Assembly: GCA_003427395.1 (NCBI GenBank)
Contig: BFEA01000466.1
Span: forward strand, 989,621 to 1,030,819
Length of the DNA stretch: 41,199 bases
Direction: 5' to 3'
DNA from: Chara braunii
Lineage: Eukaryota > Streptophyta > Charophyceae > Charales > Characeae
In this document: positions 9,836 to 20,053 of the stretch, piece by piece
Layout of the letters: each line of letters opens with the position of its first letter
Numbering within the stretch: the first letter of the stretch is position 1
Notes under the pieces: generated by a model
What the model was told of the DNA's origin: nothing
The model's database searches: none
Seen by the model: only the letters and a program-made list of their open reading frames with translations
Position numbers and translations under genes: made by a program

Positions 9836-10895
9836 ATTCTACCGTAAATCTCCTACACCATCCTTCACAGGAGTCTTCGCCTCCTTCCCAATAGACTGGA
9901 CCAACCCCAAAACCCTGTCAATCCGCAATAGTGATCCACAATAAGAGACCCTGAACTCATATACGCTTATGAATGGGCTTGGACCTCAAACAATAGAAAA
10001 ATCTAGAATTTGACCGAAGACTATATTCCAAGGAGACACAACAATTCAAGATCCAGAATTTGACCCAGATGAATGGGTTTGGACCTCAAACAATAAAAAA
10101 ATCTGCCAGACCCCTAGACACATAACTCAGTACAGAGTCAAACTGGGGTACAGGTTGCTACTGAAAACAAACTCAGAGCCTGTAATCAAAGAAAGATGGA
10201 ACAAATTGCTAGCATAAGGAATGAAACCAATCTCCAAGATACCCTGGCGGAAATATAAATCAATACGCCGAGTTAAAATCAGAAGCCTTCAATGGTTGAT
10301 TGCATATAATGCCCTCTTTGCGAACTCTTGGCTACACGTCTGTAAAAAGAGTAGCGCCCCAAATAGTTCAAAACAATGTTTGGTCTGCTCAGACAACGAA
10401 CCGGAGGATCTAATACAATGTTTGATAACCTGCAAATTCGCCACTGACTTATGGGCAAAAACCTCAGTAATCTAGGCTCACCTCTTCCCTTCCTCCCTTC
10501 CCGAACACCCGATCCAATTACTCCTATGGACTAACATCCCTACTCAATTTAACAAATCTGAACGCATCTGGTTCGGGATAATTAGGAAGGTGACACTTTG
10601 GGTTATTTGGAAGGAGAGGTGTCGCAGAACCATCGACAAGTCCAACAACCGGAGTGAACAGATATGGGCAACAACGCAACTTTTGATGGAGACAGAGATC
10701 CGATGTCAATGGGAGAAAGTCAAACTCCAAATCCAACAGGACCTGGAGAAGCAACTAGAGGTGGTAACAAAGTTCGGGAGAATTTGGTTGGCCCACAGAA
10801 CGATAGTCGAGATTCATGGATTACAAATCAGATGGCAAGATTGGCATAATTCGGCTGTTGCCCAGGAGACAAGGAATTCACACCAGAATGAATAG
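9836..10895 (+). pseudogene. LINE-A ORF2 C-terminal part with RT zinc-binding domain
   Basis: After the right target-duplication copy (9836-9843) the LINE frame resumes with FYRKSPTPSF and FPIDWTNPK, followed by stops near 9940-10130. QYRVKLGYRLLLKTNSEPV (about 10130-10185) and KIRSLQWLIAYNALF (from 10278) lead into the zinc-binding block CLVCSDNEPEDLIQCLITC (10376-10432), a C-x2-C...C pattern of zf-RVT. A second open stretch (10590-10895) gives WVIWKERCRRTIDK and a long polar helix, matching the tail of LINE-C ORF2 (WAIWLDRNGRR). It probably helps bind template RNA. Several frameshifts and stops make it a pseudogene. Confidence 0.75.
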
Positions 10896-11224
10896 CAAGA
10901 CTTCAGAGCTACATGAGATGTTTCAGGGTTATGTCAACTCTAATCTTTGTTTTCCTTGCATTCTCGTTTTACTGACAGATTCCAACAAAGGGATCTGAGA
11001 GGGGACTTAGTGAAAGGCAAGCTGGCAGTCAATCCACCAATACAGTGGAGTAATCAATGTTGATCAGGCACCCTTTGGCCAAACGAAAGGGGGCGTGTGT
11101 GTGTACAATGATGTAATTATGTTATTTTGACTTATCGAGGGAATAAGAACCAGACTAACGCTCCCCAAAATGGACATGGAGCCAGAAAAATAAGGACCTG
11201 TTAAAAAAAATAATAAAAAAAAAA
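10896..11224 (+). other. LINE-A 3' UTR and A-rich tail
   Basis: Noncoding sequence after the last LINE-A stop. It includes a short GT run near 11096-11103 and ends in the A-rich tail at 11203-11224. No canonical AATAAA is seen close to the tail; AATAAGAA near 11142 and AAATAAGG near 11188 are the nearest variants. Confidence 0.55.
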
Positions 11225-11945
11225 TTGCATGCAATATGAGACCCCTCTATTTCCTTATCAACGAGGGTCTCACTTTGGCTTATATATAAGAGCATGTTGA
11301 GGCATTTCACGACCTTAACTTCCTTAAGAAACATCAATCTTCATACCTCTGCATCATAACATAGGCCCGTCATTGCCCTTCATCATCACCTTATATTATA
11401 TTATGACATTGGTGTAGTATTGTCATCACGTATCCAAAGATATATACGCTCTGTGTAATGATCGTGCATCTCTCGATATGAAATTTATTCTGGTCTAGTT
11501 GCAAGGCGATTTTCCTGTAGCTTTTGTGAATGAGAAATTTCGAACATGACTGTGAAGATTTTACAATTGTTCATGTTCTTCAAACTTAATGTTTTATTTG
11601 GATTATTTTCGTTTCATAGTTGTTTAGGATAATATGATTGTGACCACGTTACTAGCCCGTACGTACGGAGGTCCCCGGGCGGACCTCCGTACGTTCGGGC
11701 GTTCGGGGTCTCATTCGGGGGCCGAACCTGAAGGGGTTCGGCCCCTGCCAAAAATTATTTCGGCAGCTACAAATAATTTTTTCTTTCTGAACTGTTTTTT
11801 GTAAGTTCTTTATGATGTTAGGTACATGTCTACAATTTTTGAATTCATTTTGCTTGCCAAACAAAAATGAAAAATCTCCAAAGATGAAGGTGTCAAAACG
11901 TACTCGCCCACTCACAATTTTTTATTTTATTTTTTTTTACTTTTT
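11225..11945. other. Unassigned spacer between LINE-A and element D
   Basis: No gene recognised. The stretch is AT-rich except for a GC-rich hairpin cluster at 11655-11745, annotated separately. Confidence 0.55.
11655..11745. repeat. Two strong inverted repeats (hairpin cluster)
   Basis: First hairpin: arms 11655-11674 and 11681-11700, 20 bp each with one T:T mismatch and a six-base loop CCGGGC. The inner 14 bp (ACGTACGGAGGTCC) pair perfectly. Second hairpin: arms 11718-11728 and 11735-11745, GGGGCCGAACC with its exact complement and a six-base loop. Both lie in otherwise AT-rich DNA. They could be the structured end of a MITE or foldback element, but no matching end is found. Confidence 0.85.
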
Positions 11946-11962
11946 GTGTGTGTGTGTGTGTG
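11946..11962 (+). repeat. (TG)n microsatellite left of element D
   Basis: A GT dinucleotide run that abuts the left LTR. A second, longer TG tract abuts the right LTR at 21908, which suggests that element D landed inside one TG tract. Confidence 0.85.
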
Positions 11963-12266
11963 TGTGGCGGACCCACCAGGTGTAGTGCTCCGCCAGAGAT
12001 ACAAATGGAGATGGAGGAAGAAGGGGGAGCGAGATGGCACTGCGCAGCTCCCACGCCATACTCCAACGCACGTACTCCAAACTGTGCGAATGTAGAATGA
12101 GACAAAAAACAAACAACAGTTGGGGTATACCCCAACGAACTGACGGGACTGGACAAGACTGGCTAGTACCGACAGAGGTACCGGCCTGGACTGGACTACC
12201 CCGAATACAACACAGGCCTGTGAAAACAGGCCAAGGGGCTGGTCTCACAGACCAACTAGAGGTTCG
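11963..12266 (-). repeat. Element D 3' LTR
   Basis: About 304 bp beginning TGTGGCGGAC on the plus strand, matching 21601-21903 with roughly 35 differences, mostly transitions. It contains an 18-bp perfect palindrome at 12119-12136 and two GGTACC-like sites nearby. In element orientation it ends in CCGCCACA. The outer end near 12266 is less certain because the two copies diverge there. Confidence 0.75.
12119..12136. repeat. 18-bp palindrome in 3' LTR
   Basis: GTTGGGGTATACCCCAAC is its own reverse complement. The other LTR has GCTGGGGTATACCCCAGC at 21756-21773, also perfect, so the one differing base pair changed on both arms. Confidence 0.9.
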
Positions 12267-13284
12267 CTATACGATCCTCGGCCTGTGATGGATCGCCTAG
12301 ATACAAGCACGCTTCCACCTAGTGAAAGCAGAAGCAACTAACTAGCATACATGTCCTAGGAAAGCAGAAGCAAATAACTAGCATACATGTCCTAGGAAAG
12401 CATAAGGTAATGACAACTAGAGCCTAGAATGTTGGAGGCAGTAGCCTCAGTCTGGAAACAGCTGACTAGTGTATAAGTCCTAAGAACAGCAAAAACATAA
12501 CAACTAAATCCTAGAAATGTCAGAGGCAGTAGCCTCAGTCTGAAAGCAACAAGCAACAACAAGTCAGCCATATGTCACAGGAGAAGTGCATCGCAAACCA
12601 AAAGGTGGGATGGTCTCTGAGGGTGGCGAATGCAGCCTAGGGGTCGAAAACTCCTAAGGGCATCCACACATAGTGACAGGGGGAACACATGTCATCAGGC
12701 TCAATGAGGGTAGGGAACTGGGAGCGAACAGAACCAATGACCCTAACAGATAGACCATCAGGGCGGGTAATGCTCGACTAAGGGGTGACCGTTATGGAAG
12801 GTCGACTATGCAAGGGAACAAAGGAGCCTGGTATACTGGGCGCACCTAGATGAAGCATGCAAGGCTGCCTAACTAGGGCGTGAGGATCGGCAAAGGGTAG
12901 AAAAAGTGATGGATAAGGGAATCATGCAAATGACTCCTAAGGTGGGGAAGTCGGAGCTGGATCCGTAAGCTGGGAAGCCAAGGCAACGCTACGGTCCCGA
13001 TGCCTATGCGTATACCAAGGGAGAGCCCAACTCGGAGGAACCCGGCGAAGGGAGACCATCATGTGACACAACCAGAATACTGTACAGGGTAAAGTGGTAA
13101 GAGAGTGATGACGTCTGAAGTAGGCAGAGTTGATCGTGACGAAGTCCACGAAGCTGCGGATGACGTCCATAATGAGAAGTCCGGAATGTCGTTGAGGAAG
13201 AGCCACAACGTCGACGAGATGAAGTGGCAAAACTGGAGTGGATGGAGTACTGAGAAGTCAAAGACGTGGGAAGATAAGTCAGAG
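12267..13284 (-). other. Element D 3' UTR with tandem repeats
   Basis: About 1 kb between the chromodomain stop and the left LTR, with no coding signal. It holds two 36-bp tandem units (12324-12359, 12360-12395) plus a partial third. A diverged unit with an 88-bp period contains GAGGCAGTAGCCTCAGTCTG at 12435-12454 and 12523-12542, itself a small GAGGC/GCCTC hairpin. No polypurine tract is recognisable next to the LTR. Confidence 0.6.
12324..12542 (-). repeat. Tandem repeats in element D 3' UTR
   Basis: 36-bp units at 12324 and 12360 differ at one position. The wider block including the GAGGC-AGTA-GCCTC hairpin recurs with an 88-bp offset. The two-unit structure and variable surroundings argue against a CRISPR-like array. 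Confidence 0.8.
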
Positions 13285-14331
13285 TCAATCGTCGTACCGA
13301 GCAGGATGACGACGAGTGCGCTGTGGACGCTCAGAAGCATCCCGCTGCTGCTGAAGGTCTGCCTCAAATGAAGCAGGCTCGACTTCAGCGGTCTCCTCAG
13401 CCGAGGGAGAAGGAGGAGGGTCAGTGAGATGAGGGGGAGCAGTCGACCCAGCACGACGAGCACGGTCATAGGTACACACCAACATGCGAGCGTGCTGCAA
13501 GTGCTCGAGGGGCTCCCAGGTAGCCTCCTCATCAGGGTAACCCTTCCAACGTACGAGATACTCGACGTGGGGAGGGTTGTCGTCGGTGACTCGGCGACCA
13601 ATGATGTCTGAAACAAGGAACTCCTCGTGGCCGTCCACCATGATGGGTGGAGGGCACTCGTATGGTCGTCCAGCGAAGCGCTCAAACGGTCTGCGATAAG
13701 GACGCAGTAACGAGATGTGGTAGACATCGTGCACACGAGCCTGGTGTAGGTAGTCGGGCAGATTCACACGGAAGCTGACCGGGCTAGACGTCGTATCAGA
13801 ACCGACGGCCTGGAGGATGCGGCATGGGCCGAAGAAGCGACGTCGAAACTTGTGAAGCGTGTCCGCTTCGAGCGGTAAGTGGCAGGTGTCGATAAGCACA
13901 TCATCACCGACTTTGAATGGATGATCCATCCTCGATCGGTTCGTACGTGCGGCCATGCGAGTCTGGGAGGCGGCTATGTGCTCATGTGCGGTCTTCATGA
14001 TCGACGTCATGCGTGCAACCCATTCATCCAACGCGGGACAACTTGTGTCGGGGTGCATCTGTGACGGTCGAAGGAAGTCCACGGGAACACGAGGGTGATA
14101 GCCGAGGTCGCAATAGTAAGGCGACATCCCTATGGCTGGCGAGACGGCGTGGTTGTAGGTTATCTCCGTGTAGACAAGATGGAGATCCCACTGCTGGTCG
14201 TCACGAACAATCTTTCGGAGAATATCTTCGAGAGTCATGTTCATGATCTCGGTCTGACCATCAGTCTGAGGATGGTAAGACGAGGAGAAGCGGAGCTAAG
14301 TGCCGTACACCTGGTGGAGCCGTCGCTAGAA
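13285..14331 (-). pseudogene. Element D integrase C-terminus and chromodomain
   Basis: On the minus strand the segment begins with the last integrase catalytic block (YHPQTDGQTE, Glu near 14255) and runs through IVRDDQQWDLHL, GMSPYYCDLGYHP, KVGDDVLID and VYHISLLRPYRR. It reaches a chromodomain at about 13660-13510: FLVSDIIGRRV, then YLVRWKGYPDEEATWEP. Chromodomains bind methylated histone H3 tails and steer integration toward heterochromatin. After the chromodomain a polar tail ends at a stop at 13285. Upstream, three in-frame stops (14332-14334 TGA, 14326-14328 TAG, 14296-14298 TAG) lie where two Trp and a Gln codon are expected. From 14244 to 13285 the frame is intact for 319 codons. Confidence 0.9.
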
Positions 14332-15918
14332 TCAGCTGATAAAGCGCGGGTCACGGTCAGATATGATGCTCAGAGGTAAGCCATGGTCACGCACGACTCG
14401 ATCAAACTCGATGTCAGCGACCTCACGTGCACTGATGGCATAGCGGCACGGAACAAAGCGTGCATGCTTCGTGAAGCGGTCGACGACGACGAGGATAGCA
14501 TCATGACCGCGGGGGGTCAGAGGACGAAGAGGGCCAATAAAATCCATCGAGATGGACTGCCAACGACCCTCAGGGATAGGAAGAGGCTGAAGCAAACCAT
14601 AAGGTAAGTGGTTTGCACTGTTCATCTCCTGACAGGTGAGACACTCTGCAACGTAGTCCTTCACAAAGTCCTTGCGCTTCGGCCAGACGTACAGACGGCT
14701 CACACGAGCCAACGTTTTGTGGAAGCCCATATAACCGGCGGCTGCTTGGTCATGAAACTCTGTTACTGGCCGAACACGTAGCTCTCCAGTGGAGGGAACG
14801 CAAATACGGGGCTCTCTGGTGCCCTGTGAACCGTGCCAATACACAAGACCGTTGTCCTCGAGAGAGTAGTTCGGGACGGTCTTGCCACTCCGAAGGGTCG
14901 TGTGGATGTCGCGATAGTCGGGGCAGTGGCGGTACTGAGTGCGAAACTCGTCGATCACCGAGTGGTGGACGGTGGTGACCAAGATGGAAGCGAGCTGGAT
15001 CTGCTCCTCGTCGTGGCCAGGGCGTCGGGATAGGGCATCTCCGACCCGATTAGTCTCACCCTTGATGTGCTCAGTGGTGAAACTAAACTTAGATAGGTCG
15101 CGCCACCAGCGAGCCTGTCGATGAGTGAGGTTCGGTTTTGTCAGAAAAGCCTGGACAACAGAGTTGTCCGTGCGCACCGTGAATGGTGCCCCGTGCAGGT
15201 AGTGACGCCAGTGCAGAGCCGCATAAACTACTGCGAGAACCTCACGTTCATCAACAGTGTAGTTTATCTCGGCGGGCAGGAGCTGACGGGAGTAGAAGGC
15301 TATCGGACAATGACCTGAGCGAGACTCGACAGTGCCGTCCTTGGCGATAGTAGGAGAGTAGTCAATAGAAGGCTTGTCAGTAGCTGGACGAGTAGGCGTC
15401 AGGTGGGAGGCAGTGGTAGGGGTAGGGGGTGGGAAGCGAGGGATACGAGGATGAGAGGAATCAGGAGAGGAGGGGGAAATTTGAGAAAGCACTGCTCCTA
15501 CAACAAAGTCTGATGCATCAGTGGTAAGGATAAAAGGGCGATTAAAATCGGGTAGGTGAAGAACCGGTGCGCATGTCACTGCCTTCTTGAGGGCGCGGAA
15601 GGCATCCTCGTGGAGGGGTGTCCAAGACCATGGCGGGTTCTTCCAAAGGAGGGTGGAGGTAAGGACGTAGGAATACCTAGCGTATCCCTGGATGAAATTA
15701 CTATAATAGCTGGTAAGGCCTAGGAAGCTGCGAAGCTGCTTGGCGGATGTGGGGACGGGCCACTCCGCAATAGCAGTGATCTTTGCGTCGTCCATGTGGA
15801 GACCCTGGTCAGACACGTAGTGTCCTAAGAAATCCACTTTGTGTTGTGCAAGTGGCGTAGAAGCCATGTCTGCACAAGCGGTCAAGGACGTCGTGGAGGT
15901 GTTTGAGGTGTTCCTCAA
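14332..15918 (-). pseudogene. Element D RT C-terminus, RNase H and integrase N-terminus
   Basis: A 528-codon open stretch of pol. It starts with the RT thumb (VDFLGHYVSDQGL, SFLGLTSYYSNFI) and continues into RNase H, with catalytic residues in LTTDASDFVVG, YTVDEREVLAV, VRTDNSVV and RVGDALSRRP. The integrase zinc domain follows (EFHDQAAAGYMGFHKT, later CLTCQE), then the first two catalytic Asp in SMDFIGPL and ISDRDPRF. It ends at the TGA of 14332. A glycine-poor, Pro/Ser/Thr-rich insert of about 50 residues (PSSPDSSHPRIPRFPPPTP region) sits inside RNase H, which is unusual. At its start it overlaps the RT frame by about 110 bases in another frame, showing one frameshift near 15850-15900. Confidence 0.9.
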
Positions 15919-16960
15919 GGGTACGACTGTAGACCAGGATATCGTCGAGGTAGACGGGAACGTACTGCTCTAGGATGTCCCTGAAGATGTCGTTCATCGC
16001 CCTCTGGAAGGTAGCGGGTGCGTTGGTGAGGCCGAATGGCATCACCGTAAACTCATAGTGGTCGAAGCGAGATCGGAACGCTGTCTTCGACTGGTCCGCT
16101 GCAGCGACACGGATTTGATGGTAACCGCTACGAAGATCAATCTTCATAAAGAAGCGGTTGCCTGCTAAGCGGTCGAACAGCTCGTCGGAACGAGGCATGG
16201 GGTAGTTGTTCTTAACCGTGTAGCGGTTGAGACCGCGATAGTCGATGCAGAGACAAAGAGTTCCATCCGCTTTGCGAGCAAAAAGGACGGGTGCACCCCA
16301 CAGAGAGTTGTTGGGTTTAATGAAACCCAGTCTTAGGAGCTCCTCAAGCAGATGCTTGAGTTCGGTGGACTCCGGGATCGAAAGTCTGTAGGGTGCCTGG
16401 TGGTGAATACGATAGTCAGGCACAAGTTGGATGGAGTGCTCGACGTCACGCATCGGTGGGATGCCGGCGTACGAGAACGACGATGGGAAAACGTTGTGGT
16501 ACTCTCGAATGAGGTCACGAACTGCGGGCTCCAGGTCAGCCGTATATCGTGCGAGTTCCTCAGCGTCAGCGTCAACGCGCGACGGTGGGGTGGACTCGAC
16601 GGATGGCGGAGAGTGGGAAGTAGAGATGGGAGCCATGAAGATAGAAGGAGGATCTGGCTCCAGAGCGATGAGCTCGGCGTCAGGACAGGGTGGATCATAG
16701 TGTAAGAGATCCGTAACGTTCACCATAAAGAAGGTGATGTCGTCCTGTCGGATGAAGTGAGAAAACTGTCGAGGCGAGGTGACAGTGATAGAAGGAGATG
16801 GTGTGGGCACGGAAGGCTCCGAGGAAGGAGGATCGGGGCGTGGTATCGCAGTGGTACCTATGAAAGGTACGAGATACGTCTGTCCACACTTCGTTTTGAG
16901 AACGAGTGTTGGTCGCCCAATCGGCCTCGGTGCTGCGGAACCGACGAGACCACGGAGCAC
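15809..16960 (-). pseudogene. Element D reverse transcriptase
   Basis: RT palm and fingers of the gypsy polyprotein. A linker leads to MRDVEHSIQLVPDYRIH and APYRLS, the block LLRLGFIKPNNSLWGAPVLFA (shown here only in part: GFIKPNNSLWGAP), and CIDYRGLNRYTVKNNYPMPR. MKIDLRSGYHQIRV follows, then FTVMPFGLTNAPATFQ and the catalytic YLDDILVYS near 15945. All RT motifs are intact at residue level, including the two Asp of motif C. The frame is lost after HGFYA, where the thumb continues in the next frame (see 14332-15918). The 5' end overlaps the protease reading in another frame, so one more frameshift lies near 16900. Confidence 0.92.
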
Positions 16961-17509
16961 CGAGAATGAAGTCGTACCCCGTCTCCATCACATCGAAATG
17001 TGCGGAGGAGCGGTGGCGACGAGACGCCGGGGGACGATCAGTCGGATCGAGAGTGAGGAAGAAAGGGAGGTCGGTGACCGTTTGATCAAAGAAGCGCTGG
17101 GTCTTGTCATCCCTAGGGTGACAGAGATGAAAGTCGGAGACCCTGTCGTAGGTAAGCGGGCTTCTTTCACCACACGTGGGTGAATGAAGTCGCCCTGAGA
17201 ACCGGAATCCCACAGCGCTAAGCGCACCCTCGTGGAGGTCCCCAGTCGTACGGGGATGATAGGGAGGGTGCGATCAGGGTCAGAGAGTATGGTGAGAAGG
17301 CGACGTAGTGTAGCGACATGGAGGGTGAGTTGCTCCTGACGAGCCTGGAGCATGCTCAAGTCCAGAAGAGAAGACACAATGTCCTCGCGAGTCGCAAGTT
17401 GCTCGCTGCAACGAGCTGAGCGAATGGTTCGACGTGTCGGTAGTCGCGGACGGCTGAGTACACTCTGTCGGGTCTTGCGATACCTCAACTCCAGTAGCGA
17501 GAGGGGCAA
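16695..17509 (-). pseudogene. Element D aspartic protease
   Basis: Retropepsin region of pol. LALWDSGSQGDFIHPRVV (near 17210-17165) contains the active-site D-S-G triad used to cleave the polyprotein. The frame then shifts near 17150, and FDVMETGYDFILGAPW (about 16990-16940), the usual C-terminal flap and ILG block of gypsy proteases, appears in the neighbouring frame. Upstream a Leu-rich coiled stretch (LLDLSMLQARQEQLTLHVATL) precedes it. The protease is joined to the zinc-knuckle part of gag upstream by another frame change. Inactive because of the frameshifts. Confidence 0.8.
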
Positions 17510-17907
17510 ACCGCGACGGGGATGTCGGGAAGCCGACTACAGAGGAGGGCGCAGGTGTACACTGCACCGTGGTTAGGAGGCGCCGCGGGGATGCGAGGCG
17601 TCGGGGGGGACTGAGCACGACGATGGCGGGAAAGGTCAGCGTAGTGGCAGTCGAGGGCGGCGGTGTAAGGGCACCGCAAGGAGGTATGACCGTCCTGGCG
17701 GCAGCGCAAACACCCATGCCGGTCCAAAATAGCCGCGCGCTCCTTAGCGGAAAAGACACCGAGAGGAGGGACAAAGCCCTTAGGGAGGTCCTGCTGAGGG
17801 ACGTCGGGGGGCGACGCGCCAGCATGACCGGGGCGGCTGCGTGCTCGGGAGAGGGCGGAGAGGATGAGCTGGAGGCGCTCGGCCATAGGGAGAGTAGTGT
17901 CCTCCAT
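17485..17907 (-). pseudogene. Element D gag nucleocapsid with CCHC knuckle
   Basis: The stretch contains CLRCRQDGHTSLRC near 17718-17677, a canonical C-x2-C-x4-H-x4-C zinc knuckle that packages retrotransposon RNA. It follows MAERLQLILSAL and a basic Arg-rich segment (SRARSRPGHAG). It is read in a different frame from the capsid region just upstream, the result of at least one frameshift in the 17900-18350 interval. Confidence 0.85.
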
Positions 17908-17950
17908 GTGGTAGTGGACGGCCTCACCGAGGTCGAGGTCATCGCTATGG

Positions 17951-19742
17951 TCACCATCTGGCGAAGCGGGGCAACAGCGTCCTGCTCACCATACTCGAGC
18001 GCGCTGAAACGGCACGAGAAGTGGCGGCCCAGCTGCGCGGAACGGCGGGGGCGACCACGAAAAGGGGAACGACGCTGGGAAGTGCCGTGAGAGGAGGAGG
18101 GGGCGTAACCAGTATGCTAAGGCTGGGAGGAGGAAGTGTGTTGAAGACGGACCCGCATCCGTTGATGGTCTTTGGCAGCCTCGTAAGCCTGCGGGGCCGA
18201 TGTAAACTCGTACCGCCATAACTCAGAGCGATACTCGAGCGGAAGGCTGGCCAAGAAATGATCGATAAGGGCAGCCTCGGGAAGGAACGCCACATCACAA
18301 ATGACGCGGGCGTCCTGAAAAACCTGGATGTGGCGATCTGGATGTGGCGATCCAGGTCGGCAGCTCCACCAGAGCCGGACCAGCGCGTAGTGACGACACG
18401 CTCAAAGGCATCAGTCACGTCATGTCGGGCTCCGAAGCGATCCTCGAGGAACGCCTGGAACTCTACGAAGGTCGGAGTCCGACCCCCACGAAGGGAGTAG
18501 GCATAAAAATCCTCCCAGGCATCGAAAGGACCGCCACGCAGGTGCGTGGAGAGGTGAGCCACCCACGTGTCAGGTGGCGCGCCCATGAGCTGGAGGGTGC
18601 GGGTGGCAGACTATAGCCACCGAGACACTCGTATGCCTATACCATCATACAAGGCAATGTCCGTCAAGCGGACGAGTGGTGCGCCACCGTTTTGGCGGCA
18701 AGGAGAGCGGGGAGCAGAGGCCTGCGCTACGGCTGAGTAAGTCGGCGCAGGTCCTGGAGAAGCGGGTGCAACTGACTGTCCGCCCGGGTCGCATGGTGGA
18801 GTGGCGGGGGGAACAGCGGCATGCTGCGAGGGAGCTGCGGTAGAAGAGGTCACAACCGCTGAGGGAGTATGAAGGTGGTAGGATGGGGGTGAAGGAGGTG
18901 CAGGGCAAGGAAAGCAAGCCGACAAGAATGAAAGAGTAGAGAAAGAAGGGGGTGCGCCCGAAGGCGCGGCCACCTGTGAGCATGGGGGTGGCTGAAGGCG
19001 TAAGAGGGCGAGGTCGGTCCGGGTCTGGCCAAGCTTATCCTCGAGACGTTTGGCGTAGATCGAGCGAGGAGTGGCAGGAGGAAGAGTGGGGGAAGTAGAC
19101 GCACGAGCGGCGCGGGGCATCCAGTAGGGGGGAGAGCCAGGTGGCGTTGAGGTCGTGCGAAGGGAAGGGAGAAGCGGGGCACCCGGAAAAGTTGAGACCA
19201 TGGTAGCGGGTTGTGGTCCTATGCGTAGTAACCGGAATCTGGGCGGGTGCGCCCGTAGACTTGGGGAGGGTCTGCCCCGTGGCGGCCGTCGTGCTAGGAG
19301 CATGGACGGTCACCAGGATGGTCGGGTCAGGGGCGGCATAGGAGGAAGCTCCGCCGTGGTTACCATGTCGGAGGGCGGGGGACCTGGACTGGGAGCCAAA
19401 AGAAGAGAGAGAGTGGGGAGAGGAAGGACGACCAGCGTCCTTGAGTTGTCGCATATCAGCGGCAAGAGTCGCCATCTGCACCTATAAGGCCGCAAGGAGG
19501 GAGGTGATGAGGGTCTGCAGATCCCCCTGGGGCTGATGGCCCTGGTCCATCGACACGGGCGTGGAGCCCGATGCCAAGGTCGTCACCGCCTCGGCGGCTT
19601 GTGACATGTCGTCGACCATTGGGAGGTAACGGGCCAGACTAAAGAGGGTCGGAGGAGGTCCGCGTGAGTGGAGGGCGTAGGGGGAGTGCTGCGATAAGAA
19701 GTCGACGGGCGACACTAGTAAATCGAGCGCGAACGTCGTCAA
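17951..19742 (-). pseudogene. Element D gag (N-terminal and capsid region)
   Basis: The gag polyprotein builds the virus-like particle. The open reading begins near 19742; TTG is the first possible start and the first ATG in frame is near 19620 (MVDDMSQ). A long Pro/Ser-rich segment is broken by TAG at 19482-19484 and a frameshift in 19035-19303. The retrotransposon gag domain then follows: WLxSATRTLQLMGAPPDTW, HLRGGPFDAWEDFYAYSLRG and FQAFLEDRFG (about 18615-18430). A TAG at 18611-18613 interrupts it where Gln is expected. A 14-bp duplication (18324-18351) throws the capsid out of frame. The correct reading (DVAFLPEAALIDHFLASLP, about 18300-18245) continues in the adjacent frame. Confidence 0.85.
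18324..18351. repeat. 14-bp tandem duplication in gag
   Basis: CTGGATGTGGCGAT occurs twice with no gap (18324-18337, 18338-18351). As 14 is not a multiple of three, it shifts the gag frame exactly where capsid similarity moves to another frame. Confidence 0.95.
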
Positions 19743-19795
19743 AATGGCAAGGGTGGTTCGGATCAGAGTGGCCGAATGAGGAGGGAAAGGAGGGG

Positions 19796-19868
19796 GGTTA
19801 GGAAAACCCTAAACCCTAGAAAAACCCTAAGAAAACCCTAATCGGAGTTTGAGTGGTTAGGGTAGGGT
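19796..19868 (-). promoter_or_regulatory. Telo-box-like cluster upstream of gag
   Basis: Five CCCTA units within about 75 bases, including AAACCCTAAACCCTAG at 19803-19819 and further CCCTAA at about 19826 and 19837, with TTAGGG on the other strand near 19857. AAACCCTA is the plant telo-box, a known promoter element and plant telomere unit. Here it lies in the leader of element D. Too short and irregular for a telomere. Confidence 0.5.
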
Positions 19869-20053
19869 ACGGTGACCTAATCAAGAAAATAAAATAGCAA
19901 GCATAGGGGGGGAAGGTGGGAGAAAAATAAATAAACAGCGAAATTTTGAGAGAAAAATAAAAATAAATAAGAAAATAAATAAATAATAAAAATAATTAAA
20001 AAAATAAGGAAACAAAATATGAAGAGAGAAATAATATTTATTCTTTTTAGAAT

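Larger units (their letters stand above)
7175..11224 (+). mobile_element. LINE-A: 5'-truncated non-LTR retrotransposon
   Basis: A plus-strand LINE that begins inside the RT domain (VTLLYKK) and ends at an A-rich tail at 11203-11224. The tail is A8, TAAT, then A10. It retains RT core motifs, an RT C-terminal region, a zf-RVT zinc-binding block and a downstream tryptophan-rich tail, all with many stops and frameshifts. The hexamer TTGCAT occurs directly before the first LINE codon (7169-7174) and directly after the tail (11225-11230), so it is a possible short target duplication. Alone it would be weak, but both copies sit exactly at the coding start and the tail. A MITE (9377-9835) and an AT-rich segment (8109-8505) interrupt it. 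Confidence 0.75.

Noticed and set aside
12324-12407. 36-bp direct repeats as a CRISPR array
   Set aside because: Units are adjacent without spacers, only two full copies, in a eukaryotic retrotransposon 3' UTR.
19796-19868. Telomere or interstitial telomeric array
   Set aside because: Only a few irregular CCCTA units separated by other bases; a telo-box cluster describes it better.
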